NCBI GenBank assembly: GCA_018266615.1 | Contig: JAFEAB010000106.1 | Coordinates: 91,355-155,354, forward strand | Direction of reading: 5' to 3' | DNA: 64,000 nucleotides | DNA from: Bacteroidota bacterium | GTDB lineage: Bacteria; Bacteroidota; Bacteroidia; Chitinophagales; Chitinophagaceae | In this document: one piece after another, positions 8,093 through 16,322 of the stretch | How positions within the stretch are numbered: the stretch's first letter is position 1 | How the letters are laid out: the number at the start of each line of letters is the position of its first letter | Notes under the pieces: model-generated | Database searches by the model: none | What the model was told of the DNA's origin: nothing | Seen by the model: only the letters and a program-made list of their open reading frames with translations | Program-made: the position numbers and the translations under genes

Positions 8093-10087
8093 ATGACGCT
8101 TCTTTTTTGGAATTGTAAAAAAATCATTTTTGTGGCTTTTTTGGCAGCCCTTTCTATAGAACTATCAGGGCAAAAGTTTGTTGTTTCCTCCCCCGATTCA
8201 TCTATCCGGGTAAATGTATTTCCGGGCCAAAGGCTTACCTATGATGTTATTCTGGATGGTAACCCCGTTTTGAAAAATTCAGTGATTGACCTTCAACTCT
8301 CCAATAATATTTCACTTTCCAGGGGAGGCGGGGTGAAGTATTCACGAAAGCGGCGTGTTGCTGAAATTATTGAAGCCCAAATTCCGGTTAGCCGAAAATT
8401 TATTCCTGACAATTTTAATGAACTCCATATTTTTTTCCGGAATGGTTTCTCTGTAGTTTTCCGGGCATATAACGATGGTGTAGCCTACCGGATAATTTCC
8501 AACTTCAAAGATTCCATTTTCATTCAAAATGAAATTGCCCAATTTAATTTTCCTTCCGGAACCATCGCCTGGGCGCCCCTTGTACATAAAAGAATGGACC
8601 AGGATATTTTTCATACCAGTTTTGAGGAACTTTATCCCAAATTGCCCATAGACAGTATATCCCGGAACAATTATATGTATTCACCGGTACTCCTGAACAC
8701 AAGTAAAAATATTAAAGTAGGTATTTCTGAATCTGATCTGGATGATTATCCGGGCCTGTTCTTAAAAGGGACCGGATCCTCCGGCTTTCATGCCGCATTT
8801 GCAGCATACCCGGAAGAGGAACAGGTGGAGGGAACAGAATATCCCCAAAAAATTGTCTCGCGCCGTGCAAATTTCATTGCCAAAACAAAAGGAAGCCGGA
8901 GTTTCCCATGGCGGGTTCTGCTAATTGCAAAGCAAGACAAGGATTTGCCTACAAACGACCTGGTTTACCGATTGGCTTCACCATCAAAAATTAAGGATAT
9001 ATCCTGGATCCATCCCGGAAAGTGCACCGATGAATGGATCATTGATATAAATCTGTTTAATGTGCCGTTTAAAAGCGGAATAAATACGGCTACCTATAAA
9101 TATTATATTGATTTTGCCAAAAAATTCGGTTTCAACCGGATTATGATGGACGCCGGCTGGAGTAATGTAAATAACCTCTTTGATATTAACCCCAACCTTA
9201 ACATGGATTCACTCTCAGCCTATGCAAGGCAGAAAGGAATCAAACTAAGCTTATGGACCCTCGCCATGACCCTCGATCGCCAATTAGATAGTGCGCTAAA
9301 ACAATTTCAAAAATGGGGCGTTGATTTTATTATGACCGACTTTATCGATCGCGATGATCAAAAGGCAGTCAATTTTCACCATCGTATTACCCAGGCATGT
9401 GCCAATGCCAGGCTGATGATTATGTTTCATGGATCGTATCCTCCAAAAGGGTTTAACCGAACCTATCCCAATTGCCTTACCAAAGAAGCCGTACTGGGTA
9501 GCGAATACAATGCATGGAGTAATTTGGTAACGTCCACCCATAACTGCACGATCCCATTTACGCGGATGACTGCTGGTCCACTGGATTATGAGCCCGGAAT
9601 ATTAGATAATGCAACTACCAACCAGTTCAGGCCCATTTGGGGTAAGGTGATGAGCCAAACTACCCGTAGCCATCAGCTTGCGTTGTTTGTTGTGTACGAT
9701 AACCCTTTGCAGGTTTTCTCCGGAAATCCGTCCCGTGGTTTGATGGAGCCTGCCTTTATGCACTTGTTAGGCTCTGTTCCTACTACATGGGATACTACTA
9801 TAGTATTGGATGCCAAAGTTGGGCAATTCATTGTTACTGCCCGAAAATACAAGGATAGCTGGTTTATTGCGGGAATAACAGATACCGTTTCCCGTTCGTT
9901 TAATTTTAATCTTTCTTTCTTGAATCCTGGAAAATATAAAGTAACTATTTGTGCGGATGGAGTGAATGCCAACCGCAATGCCGAAGATTACCTGATTTCT
10001 GAATCTGTACAGGATTCAAAAAATTCTATTGTATTGCAGATGGCAAAAAATGGAGGCTTCCTGGCAAGGATTGAAAAAGAGAATTAG
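8093..10087 (+). CDS. GH97 family glycoside hydrolase, retaining alpha-galactosidase type
   Basis: 664 residues with signal peptide (to about residue 27, LSGQ). The N-terminal beta-sandwich (~28-290) shows GH97 features such as FRNGFSVVFRAYNDGVAYRI, followed by a (beta/alpha)8 barrel and a C-terminal beta domain. In the barrel, FIMTDFIDRDDQ places Asp416 at the position of the nucleophile of retaining GH97 enzymes (Asp415 in Bacteroides BtGal97), and Glu471 in LGSEYN is a candidate acid/base. The SusB-type inverting glutamate pair is not apparent, so a retaining alpha-galactosidase-like activity is inferred; specificity is not proven. Periplasmic location expected. No SusC/SusD pair or other glycosidase lies next to it. 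Confidence 0.9.
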   Translation: MTLLFWNCKKIIFVAFLAALSIELSGQKFVVSSPDSSIRVNVFPGQRLTYDVILDGNPVLKNSVIDLQLSNNISLSRGGGVKYSRKRRVAEIIEAQIPVSRKFIPDNFNELHIFFRNGFSVVFRAYNDGVAYRIISNFKDSIFIQNEIAQFNFPSGTIAWAPLVHKRMDQDIFHTSFEELYPKLPIDSISRNNYMYSPVLLNTSKNIKVGISESDLDDYPGLFLKGTGSSGFHAAFAAYPEEEQVEGTEYPQKIVSRRANFIAKTKGSRSFPWRVLLIAKQDKDLPTNDLVYRLASPSKIKDISWIHPGKCTDEWIIDINLFNVPFKSGINTATYKYYIDFAKKFGFNRIMMDAGWSNVNNLFDINPNLNMDSLSAYARQKGIKLSLWTLAMTLDRQLDSALKQFQKWGVDFIMTDFIDRDDQKAVNFHHRITQACANARLMIMFHGSYPPKGFNRTYPNCLTKEAVLGSEYNAWSNLVTSTHNCTIPFTRMTAGPLDYEPGILDNATTNQFRPIWGKVMSQTTRSHQLALFVVYDNPLQVFSGNPSRGLMEPAFMHLLGSVPTTWDTTIVLDAKVGQFIVTARKYKDSWFIAGITDTVSRSFNFNLSFLNPGKYKVTICADGVNANRNAEDYLISESVQDSKNSIVLQMAKNGGFLARIEKEN

Positions 10088-10255
10088 ATATGAATGATTG
10101 TAAGCCGTTCATACTTTTTGGATCAAAATACAATCCCGGCAACATTAACATGAATTCTAACTAATCTTGAATTTTTGATTTTGCCTGAACTATTTATAAA
10201 TTGATCCGGAAGAAATAAAATTATCACTGTACCTTGTTTCTTTATTTTATTTCAT

Positions 10256-11104
10256 ATGAACCGAATTATTTTCTTTATCGTATTCGTATTTATTATTTCC
10301 CTGCAAACTGCCGATGCCCAGGTGAGGGTTATGACATTCAATCTCCGGCTTGATCTGGCTTCTGATGGGGAAAATGCGTGGCCACACCGCAAAGACAAAG
10401 CTTGCAGCCAAATCCGTTACGAAGGCGCACAGTTAATTGGGGTACAGGAGGCATTGCACAACCAGGTTACTGATTTGATGAAATGCCTGGATCAGTTTAG
10501 CTATATTGGTGGAGGAAGGGATGATGGAAAGGATAAAGGAGAAGCCTGTGCTATCCTGTTTGACAGTACCCGATTCAAACTTTTGGCAGGAGCTACTTTC
10601 TGGTTGAGCGAAACCCCACATCTCCCTGGGAAGAAGGGTTGGGATGCCGCTTATCCAAGAGTTGTAACCTGGGCAAAATTTTATGATAAAAAAGAACATC
10701 TTATTTTCTATCATTTTAATACCCATTTAGATAATATGGGCCAGGTTGCCCGCCGCGAAGGGGCAAAAATGTTGCTTCATGCCGTGGATTCTATTGCTGG
10801 AAAATCGAAGGCCATTGTAACTGGCGATTTCAATGCCAGTCCGGAATCGGAACCCATTCAAATTCTCACTACCCATAAACCCTTTCACCTCACCAATTCA
10901 AAATTTGTATCCATCCTTCCCCATTATGGCCCCGATGGAACCTTTAATGATTTTGGAAACCATGAGGTGGATGACAAACCCATTGATTATATATTTTTTA
11001 ATCACGGCGTGAAAGTGCTTAGGCATGCCACCCTCAGTGAATCATGGATGGGTAGATTTTCCAGCGATCATTTTCCGGTACTGGCAGAATTAGAATTAAA
11101 ATAA
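10256..11104 (+). CDS. Exported endonuclease/exonuclease/phosphatase-family protein
   Basis: 282 residues, signal peptide to about residue 22 (TADAQ). EEP-fold motifs are in order: VMTFNLRLD near the N-terminus, GVQEAL (metal-binding Glu), HFNTHLDNMG, TGDFNASPES, and the C-terminal FSSDHFPVLAEL with the catalytic Asp-His pair. Such secreted EEP proteins of Bacteroidota are phosphodiesterases or phosphatases of unproven substrate (nucleic acid, phosphoinositide or sugar phosphate). Separate transcription unit. Confidence 0.88.
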   Translation: MNRIIFFIVFVFIISLQTADAQVRVMTFNLRLDLASDGENAWPHRKDKACSQIRYEGAQLIGVQEALHNQVTDLMKCLDQFSYIGGGRDDGKDKGEACAILFDSTRFKLLAGATFWLSETPHLPGKKGWDAAYPRVVTWAKFYDKKEHLIFYHFNTHLDNMGQVARREGAKMLLHAVDSIAGKSKAIVTGDFNASPESEPIQILTTHKPFHLTNSKFVSILPHYGPDGTFNDFGNHEVDDKPIDYIFFNHGVKVLRHATLSESWMGRFSSDHFPVLAELELK

Positions 11105-11258
11105 TTCCACGCTTCTTAAACGGAGGGTTGTTTTTCCGGGAGGCGGATTTATAACAGACGGATAGTATGAAATTCTTCAACGGTATTTGTACCCGTTGCC
11201 CCGCTATTTTTCTTCCTTCCTTTGTAGGATTTTCTCAACATTCGGCGTCCTTCTTACC

Positions 11259-11289
11259 TTGCTTTCAGCAATAATGATTTTCATATTTG
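11259..11289 (+). promoter_or_regulatory. Candidate promoter for the 11358 gene
   Basis: TTG at 11259-11261 and CATATTTG (7 of 8 to TAnnTTTG) at 11282-11289 are 20 bases apart, giving an expected transcript start near 11296 and a leader of about 60 bases. Confidence 0.4.
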
Positions 11290-11357
11290 TATGGAAGATG
11301 GGAATACATTTCTAGGCTGTATATCCGTCATTTTTTCAAATATCAAAAACAAAAAAC

Positions 11358-11993
11358 ATGAAAACTTTACTGCTTTTAATGGGAACTATCCTCTTTGCAT
11401 TGGCCGGGAATTCGCAGCCCAACAATCCCTATAACAAGCGAGGGGCAGATTTTCAAACTTCATTAAAAATTATTCAAACAGATTACTATGCCGGGAAGGT
11501 GAAGGAGATCAACGAAGAAACCATCGCCAAATATCAAAAGGTGCTTCCCATTCAGTTGCAAATGAACCTCCCTCTGGCAAACCAGGTTATCAATACCTAT
11601 AAGAGCCCTAAAACAAATTATGGGAACCTGGTTGAGAAAACCAAATTGTCCGGATTTGGGAAGGAACTGATGAATGTTATTGTAAATCCTCAAAACCTTG
11701 ATGAAGGCTCCTTTAAAAGGATGTTGGAGAAAAAAGTGGACGAATTAAAAACGTTGAAAATTGATACAAATGAGAAGGAATTTTTGTTCACCGTGGCTGC
11801 AATTGGTTACAATATGCCTATGGGTCGGGAGCCCATTCGTCAATGCTTTATTGAAGGCATTTATGGTAATACGCCGGTTCCCTGCTGGGTAAGTGGAGCG
11901 GTTCAGGGAGCCATTATCGGGTATGAATCCTGTGGAGTCCTTTGTGCTATTGGAGGAGCAATAGTGGGTGCTCTTTCCGGTTGGTTTTCTTAA
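11358..11993 (+). CDS. Exported protein with C-terminal glycine-zipper segment
   Basis: 211 residues with a Sec signal peptide (residues 1-19, GNSQ). The central part is helical and lysine-rich with no known motif. The last ~35 residues switch to a small-residue hydrophobic stretch, with GAVQGAIIGYESC and IGGAIVGALSGWF and GxxxG-like spacing, which resembles glycine-zipper membrane segments of pore-forming peptides or outer-membrane-associated proteins. Four cysteines lie in the last 45 residues. An effector- or bacteriocin-like role is a speculation; a structural envelope role is as likely. Has its own candidate promoter and terminator, so it is a monocistron. Confidence 0.65.
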   Translation: MKTLLLLMGTILFALAGNSQPNNPYNKRGADFQTSLKIIQTDYYAGKVKEINEETIAKYQKVLPIQLQMNLPLANQVINTYKSPKTNYGNLVEKTKLSGFGKELMNVIVNPQNLDEGSFKRMLEKKVDELKTLKIDTNEKEFLFTVAAIGYNMPMGREPIRQCFIEGIYGNTPVPCWVSGAVQGAIIGYESCGVLCAIGGAIVGALSGWFS

Positions 11994-12010
11994 ACCCAAT
12001 TCCTGAAAAA

Positions 12011-12044
12011 GAGGCTGTGGTAATTTCTGCAGCCTCCTTTTTTT
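12011..12044 (+). terminator. Rho-independent terminator
   Basis: GAGGCTG and CAGCCTC form a 7 bp GC-rich stem 17 bases after the stop, followed by a run of seven T. Confidence 0.85.
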
Positions 12045-12099
12045 AAGAAAGACATATTGAATTTTAATTGCCATAAAAAATTGAATAATTGTAACAGGT

Positions 12100-12738
12100 A
12101 TGAAATGGCTATATATTATGTTGTTGCTGACCGATTTGATTTGTTTTTGGGGTTCCCGAAATACGAAACATCCCAAATTGAATTTCCTTCCATCTCCCCA
12201 TAAAGTTTATTTGTGTTGCCGGGGAACAGCTCAGAAACAGGGTCTGGTTGCAAAACAATTTAATTTTTCAGATACGAATATCACCCATCTTGGCATTGGA
12301 TTTACCAGCCAGGATGGATTTCGGGTATATCATGTTTCGGATGTAAAATCGAACGGAAATTATTTTCAGCATGATTCCCTTGCCGGATTTATTGCTGAAA
12401 AGGGAACCCGTTTTTTCTCGGCCTGGGAAATTGACGCACCGGAAAGGATCCTTGAAAAGATAAAGGCCGCCTGTTTATCTGAAAGCAATAATCGGATAAT
12501 TTTCGATACTCATTTTTCCTTCCATAATGGAGATACATTATACTGCTCCGAATTTTGCAGGAATGTTCTCCTGCAGGCAGGTTTAGATTGTATATTTCCC
12601 ACACGGATTTCGAATTTACAGGGCGATTTTTACAAGATCTATTTTGGAATGGACTCTCTGCGGTATGTACCTGTCGATTTTTTTCTATCCTGCAACCGGG
12701 TAAAGTTAGTTTATGAATCCTCATTTCCAGTCTTTTGA
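12100..12738 (+). CDS. YiiX/YebB-like permuted NlpC/P60 (papain-like) hydrolase
   Basis: 212 residues with a short hydrophobic N-terminus (signal peptide or anchor, residues 3-17). The permuted papain-like layout is visible: THLGIGF with His63 first, then YCSEFCRNVL with Cys149, the order His then Cys being typical of the YiiX/YebB/LRAT-like group. Such proteins are predicted amidases, acyltransferases or peptidases acting on cell-wall peptides or lipids. The substrate is unknown. A single Cys-His pair and the length agree with the family. Confidence 0.75.
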   Translation: MKWLYIMLLLTDLICFWGSRNTKHPKLNFLPSPHKVYLCCRGTAQKQGLVAKQFNFSDTNITHLGIGFTSQDGFRVYHVSDVKSNGNYFQHDSLAGFIAEKGTRFFSAWEIDAPERILEKIKAACLSESNNRIIFDTHFSFHNGDTLYCSEFCRNVLLQAGLDCIFPTRISNLQGDFYKIYFGMDSLRYVPVDFFLSCNRVKLVYESSFPVF

Positions 12739-12775
12739 ACAATGGCTGAAAGCGGATATTCGCTATCTTTCCTGA

Positions 12776-13834
12776 ATGAAGCATTTTAAGTTCTACAATA
12801 AGAAGGATATCCTTTCCATAACCCGGGTGCGGCGTTTCGAATCCCGGATAGGCGAACGCATTGGCTTTTTAAATCCGGATAGTGAATGGCCCGAAAGCCT
12901 CACAGAATCGCCGGCCCGTTTTATTTTACTGGGTATTCCGGAAGATATTGGAGTGAAAGCCAACCAGGGCATCGGGGGTTCCGATACCGCCTGGCTCCCC
13001 TTCCTAAATGCTTTTTTGAATTGTCAGAGTAATGATTTCCTAACAGGAGAAGAACTATTGTTACTGGGACATTTTGACTTCGGCGACCTTAAATTTCTAA
13101 TCGAATCTCACGCATACGACCTCAACGAAAAACTGGATGCGTACCGGCATGCCGTTGCAACAATTGATGAGGAGGTAGAGAATATTATCAAGTATATAAC
13201 CGCTGCAGGAAAAATACCAATTGTGGTAGGAGGAGGGGCCAATAATGCTTACCCCATCCTGAAAGCCGTTTCAAAAGGATTGCATAAAAACAAAGTACTT
13301 CCTTCTGCTCAAATGAATGCCATCTGCCTGAGTGCACTGGCTGGTTTTGGGGCTACAGAAGGCCGGCACAGTGGTAACCCGCTTCGTTATGCCTATAATG
13401 ATGGCTACCTGGGAAACTTCGCCCTTATCGGCCTCCAGGAATGTTTCATACCCCAAAATGTGTTATTCGAACTCAACGGAAACAGCCGGGTTCAAATGCA
13501 TAGTTTCGAGGATATCTACCTGTACGAAAAGTACAACCTGATCCAGGCATTTGTCCGGTCATTGGAGTTTACTTCTTCTCCTGCGTGTGGAATTGAAATT
13601 TCATTGGATGTAATCCGGCATACCCTTACCAGCTTTGGCTTCCCAACCGGGATAAGCACTTCAGAGGCCAGGCAATTTTTGCATTTTATGGGTACCCGGA
13701 GTAAGGCGGGTTACCTTCATATATCGGAAGGTGCATGTCAGTTGCATGATGGCAAAAAAGATGAAACTACAGGGAAATTAATTGCTGTATTAATTTCGGA
13801 TTTTGTAAAAGCACAAATGATTACAAAAAAATAA
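12776..13834 (+). CDS. Arginase/formiminoglutamase-family protein lacking most metal ligands
   Basis: 352 residues. The fold signature of ureohydrolases is clear (IPIVVGGG, GATEGRHSGNPLRYA, ALIGLQ, DVIRHTLTSFGFPTGIST), but the manganese ligands are not. GGGH is GGGA (Ala155); the DAHxD motif reads NAICL (Asn181, Ile183, Leu185); the later DxD reads SLD (Ser276 with only Asp278 kept). Five of six ligands are therefore replaced, so arginase, agmatinase or formimidoylglutamase (HutG) activity is unlikely. The frame is intact and codon use normal, which argues for a maintained non-catalytic or altered role rather than a decaying gene. An automatic annotation would probably call it hutG. It is 6 kb from hutI-ftcD and ends 1 base from the convergent rhodanese gene. 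Confidence 0.82.
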   Translation: MKHFKFYNKKDILSITRVRRFESRIGERIGFLNPDSEWPESLTESPARFILLGIPEDIGVKANQGIGGSDTAWLPFLNAFLNCQSNDFLTGEELLLLGHFDFGDLKFLIESHAYDLNEKLDAYRHAVATIDEEVENIIKYITAAGKIPIVVGGGANNAYPILKAVSKGLHKNKVLPSAQMNAICLSALAGFGATEGRHSGNPLRYAYNDGYLGNFALIGLQECFIPQNVLFELNGNSRVQMHSFEDIYLYEKYNLIQAFVRSLEFTSSPACGIEISLDVIRHTLTSFGFPTGISTSEARQFLHFMGTRSKAGYLHISEGACQLHDGKKDETTGKLIAVLISDFVKAQMITKK

Positions 13835-13835
13835 A

Positions 13836-14525
13836 TTACAAATTAGAAAGCAATTCTTCTTCGGAAGCAATACCATCTTTTCGCCAAACCTGTTTCCCCT
13901 CTTTAAAAATAATAAATACAGGTAATTGCGAAACTTGAAATTTATTCATTATTTCCTGGTCTTTACCCCCATCTACCTGAACGAAAACCAATGCACTTCC
14001 CTTTTTGTTACGAACTTTTTCAATAACCGGTTCCATGGCCCGGCAGGGTGGACACCAGGAAGCGCCGAAATCCACCAGCACAGTGCCCTTTTCTGTTTTC
14101 GCTAAAAAACTTGCTAAGGATTGTTGGGATTTATCTGATTGAGTTCCGGTTAAAGGAAATTTTCCGGATTTCCATTTTATTATGCCTCCATTGAGTTCAT
14201 AAACCGTATATCCTTCCGTCCGTAATTTTTTTGCAGCGGCGCCACTTCGGCCACCGGAAAGACAGTAAATATAAATAGGCCTGTTTTTATTTAAAAATTG
14301 AGTGCGTCTGTCAAACTCCTCCGGAGCATTCCAATCCGCCAACATGGCATTTTTAATATATCCACTATTGTATTCCCCGGGGGTCCGCACATCCAGTATT
14401 TGAACGGTGTCATTGTTTGTTTTGTCAAAAAACGTTTGTGCGTCAAGGTTAAAATCTGATTGCGCTTCACAGGAAGAAAGTAAAATAAATCCCGCTACCA
14501 GGGAATTCAAAAAAAGCTTTTTCAT
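13836..14525 (-). CDS. Rhodanese-thioredoxin fusion lipoprotein
   Basis: 229 residues from the internal ATG at 14525; the longer frame starts inside the neighbouring SDR gene and lacks a signal sequence at its tip. A lipobox (LSSC, Cys19) follows a hydrophobic segment, so the mature protein is probably lipid-anchored on the periplasmic side. A rhodanese domain (~24-125) has the active Cys88 in YCLSGGRSG; a thioredoxin domain (~135-229) has WCPPC at 157-161. The pairing suggests sulfur transfer or persulfide handling followed by reduction in the envelope. It ends one base from the convergent arginase-like gene and starts 10 bases after the stop of the SDR gene on the same strand. Confidence 0.88.
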   Translation of the reverse strand: MKKLFLNSLVAGFILLSSCEAQSDFNLDAQTFFDKTNNDTVQILDVRTPGEYNSGYIKNAMLADWNAPEEFDRRTQFLNKNRPIYIYCLSGGRSGAAAKKLRTEGYTVYELNGGIIKWKSGKFPLTGTQSDKSQQSLASFLAKTEKGTVLVDFGASWCPPCRAMEPVIEKVRNKKGSALVFVQVDGGKDQEIMNKFQVSQLPVFIIFKEGKQVWRKDGIASEEELLSNL

Positions 14526-14535
14526 ATTCGTATAT

Positions 14536-15321
14536 TTATAAAGATGTGGTTCTGCCTCCATCCACAGGTAAATTTATTCCATTAATATAGGCAGCAGCAG
14601 GGCTGGCCAAAAATGCAACAACAGCGCCAAATTCTTCCGGTTTGCCCATCCGCCCGGCCGGGATTTCTTTTAGCATGGTTTCCGTTACTTCCGTTGTGGA
14701 TTTTCCCGTATCCGCCGATTTTTTTTGAATGATATAATCTGCCCGCACGGTTTGAGTAAGTCCCGGCAACACATTGTTTACCGTGATACCAAACTTTCCC
14801 AACTCGCCGGCTAAGGTCTTTGCCCAGTTTGCAACGGCAGCTCTAATCGTGTTGCTAACACCCAATCCGGGTATAGGTTGTTTTACCGAAGTTGAAATAA
14901 TATTGATGATACGCCCATATCCTGATGCTTTCATTCCCGGAACAACCGCTCTAACCAGGATATGATTGCAAATGAGGTGGGCATTAAAAGCCTCCAGGAA
15001 TTGGGCTGGTAAAGCTTCCAGAGCCGGGCCTCCTGCCGGCCCACCGGTATTGTTAACCAAAATGTCTACCTGATGTCCCTGGATAAACTCCTGGATGGTC
15101 TGATCCACAATATTTGGTTTTGAAAAATCAGCTACGAGATATCGGTGCTTTTGGTCTTTTTCTTTTGGGAGATGGCTGCAAACTTCCCTCAGCTTTTCTT
15201 CATTTCTTGCCATTAAAACCACATCAGCACCCAGAAGGGCGAGCTCATTGGCACATGCCAAACCCAAACCCTGGGTGCTGCCACAAACCAATGCCGTTTT
15301 TCCGTTAAGCTGGAGATCCAT
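14536..15321 (-). CDS. Atypical short-chain dehydrogenase/reductase-family protein
   Basis: 261 residues with the SDR Rossmann fold: GKTALVCGSTQGLGLA cofactor loop, LVNNTGGP, IINIIST with the catalytic-position Ser, and INGINLPVDGG at the end. The expected YxxxK catalytic pair is missing: the segment reads GLGVSNTIRAAVANWAKTL. This matches the description of the BKR-like SDR subgroup that departs from the classical tetrad, so oxidoreductase activity should not be assumed. Upstream of, and probably co-transcribed with, the rhodanese-thioredoxin gene. Confidence 0.88.
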   Translation of the reverse strand: MDLQLNGKTALVCGSTQGLGLACANELALLGADVVLMARNEEKLREVCSHLPKEKDQKHRYLVADFSKPNIVDQTIQEFIQGHQVDILVNNTGGPAGGPALEALPAQFLEAFNAHLICNHILVRAVVPGMKASGYGRIINIISTSVKQPIPGLGVSNTIRAAVANWAKTLAGELGKFGITVNNVLPGLTQTVRADYIIQKKSADTGKSTTEVTETMLKEIPAGRMGKPEEFGAVVAFLASPAAAYINGINLPVDGGRTTSL

Positions 15322-15377
15322 CTTATAATTTGAAGCAAAAGTACAGGTTCTGTTCAGATTTGCATTGGCAGGAAGTA

Positions 15378-16007
15378 TTATTGCTTGGTCAATACCCCCT
15401 TCAATTTCATGTCTTTGATGATTTCTTTTACATAACCCCTGCTCAATTCGGTGGAAGAAGAAGGAGAAAATGTTTTTCCCTGTACCGAATAAATCAATTC
15501 CTTAGAATTTAAATTGAACAAATTTGTTTCCAGGAAGAAATTGGTAGTGCTGGTATAATATCCCGGTTGGTAAATCCTGTCGTAAATAGTTGCATAATAC
15601 CTTCCAAAACGATTGTAATAAATCCCAATTGGATGGTATTGTACATTCCCCGGCGTATAATGTTCTTCTTTTGATTTATCCAATAAGGAGGTAGTAATTA
15701 CGGCATCATAACCACTATTTACCAGTTCACTTGCAATGGAATCCTCACTCATTTTTTGGAATGCTTTAGGTCCGAACACATCCAACGCCGAAACGGCATG
15801 ATATCCCAGGTTTTCCAATTGGCCCACCATTGTATTTTCAATCAGACCTCTTAATGCCCGGTTTTTTTGGTTAAAAATTCCCATCACCAACACTTTTTTA
15901 TATGCCTGTGCCGGAGCTTGCTCAGATTTCCAGGAACTAATAACCTGCGTATTACTACAGGAAGAAATTATTATCCCCGTAGCTAAAATTGCAATTAATG
16001 TTTTCAT
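15378..16007 (-). CDS. Lipoprotein, unknown function
   Basis: 209 residues from the ATG at 16007; the alternative at 16025 adds six residues before the hydrophobic core. Lipobox ISSC (Cys at 17) marks an exported lipoprotein. The mature part begins with VISSWKSEQAPAQAYKKVLVMGIF, a pattern seen in small Bacteroidota lipoproteins that carry a nucleotide-binding-like alpha/beta fold, and a tyrosine-rich segment (IYYNRFGRYYATIYDRIY) follows. Function unknown. First gene of the minus-strand group; parE starts about 300 bases away in the opposite direction. Confidence 0.75.
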   Translation of the reverse strand: MKTLIAILATGIIISSCSNTQVISSWKSEQAPAQAYKKVLVMGIFNQKNRALRGLIENTMVGQLENLGYHAVSALDVFGPKAFQKMSEDSIASELVNSGYDAVITTSLLDKSKEEHYTPGNVQYHPIGIYYNRFGRYYATIYDRIYQPGYYTSTTNFFLETNLFNLNSKELIYSVQGKTFSPSSSTELSRGYVKEIIKDMKLKGVLTKQ

Positions 16008-16217
16008 ATCCCTTCTATTTTTCATTTATTTATCTGAATCAAACCCTGTTCCTGCCTGGGAAAAAAAACAAGCGTATTGCGCAGGCCCCTGGCAAATCCT
16101 TTACTGGCAGCACTTTTGAGATTGTTAAAAATCTGGAAAGTTAGAATATCGGAATCTTACACACATTTTGTCAGAATTTGTGGAAAACTGACAGAAGCCG
16201 CCCCCACGCTCAATTTT

Positions 16218-16225
16218 TATATTCG
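16218..16225 (+). promoter_or_regulatory. Possible -7 box upstream of parE
   Basis: TATATTCG is 7 of 8 to TAnnTTTG. It would start transcription near 16232, inside the upstream extension of the parE frame, which supports the start at 16323. No -33 element is evident. Confidence 0.3.
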
Positions 16226-16322
16226 CAGGCTAAAAACGCTGCCCGGATGTGAAAAGTTAATGGAGGATTTTTTGCAGCGACTAAAATGCTGCTTCCACTT
16301 TTCCCCGCGCTTTTTTAAAATT

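Noticed and set aside
12713..12775. 20-codon frame between the YiiX-like gene and the arginase-like gene
   Set aside because: It overlaps the end of the YiiX frame, has no recognisable feature and is within chance expectation.
16077..16322. N-terminal extension of the parE frame
   Set aside because: The 82 codons before 16323 have no GHKL homology, exceed the family's length and span a possible -7 box.
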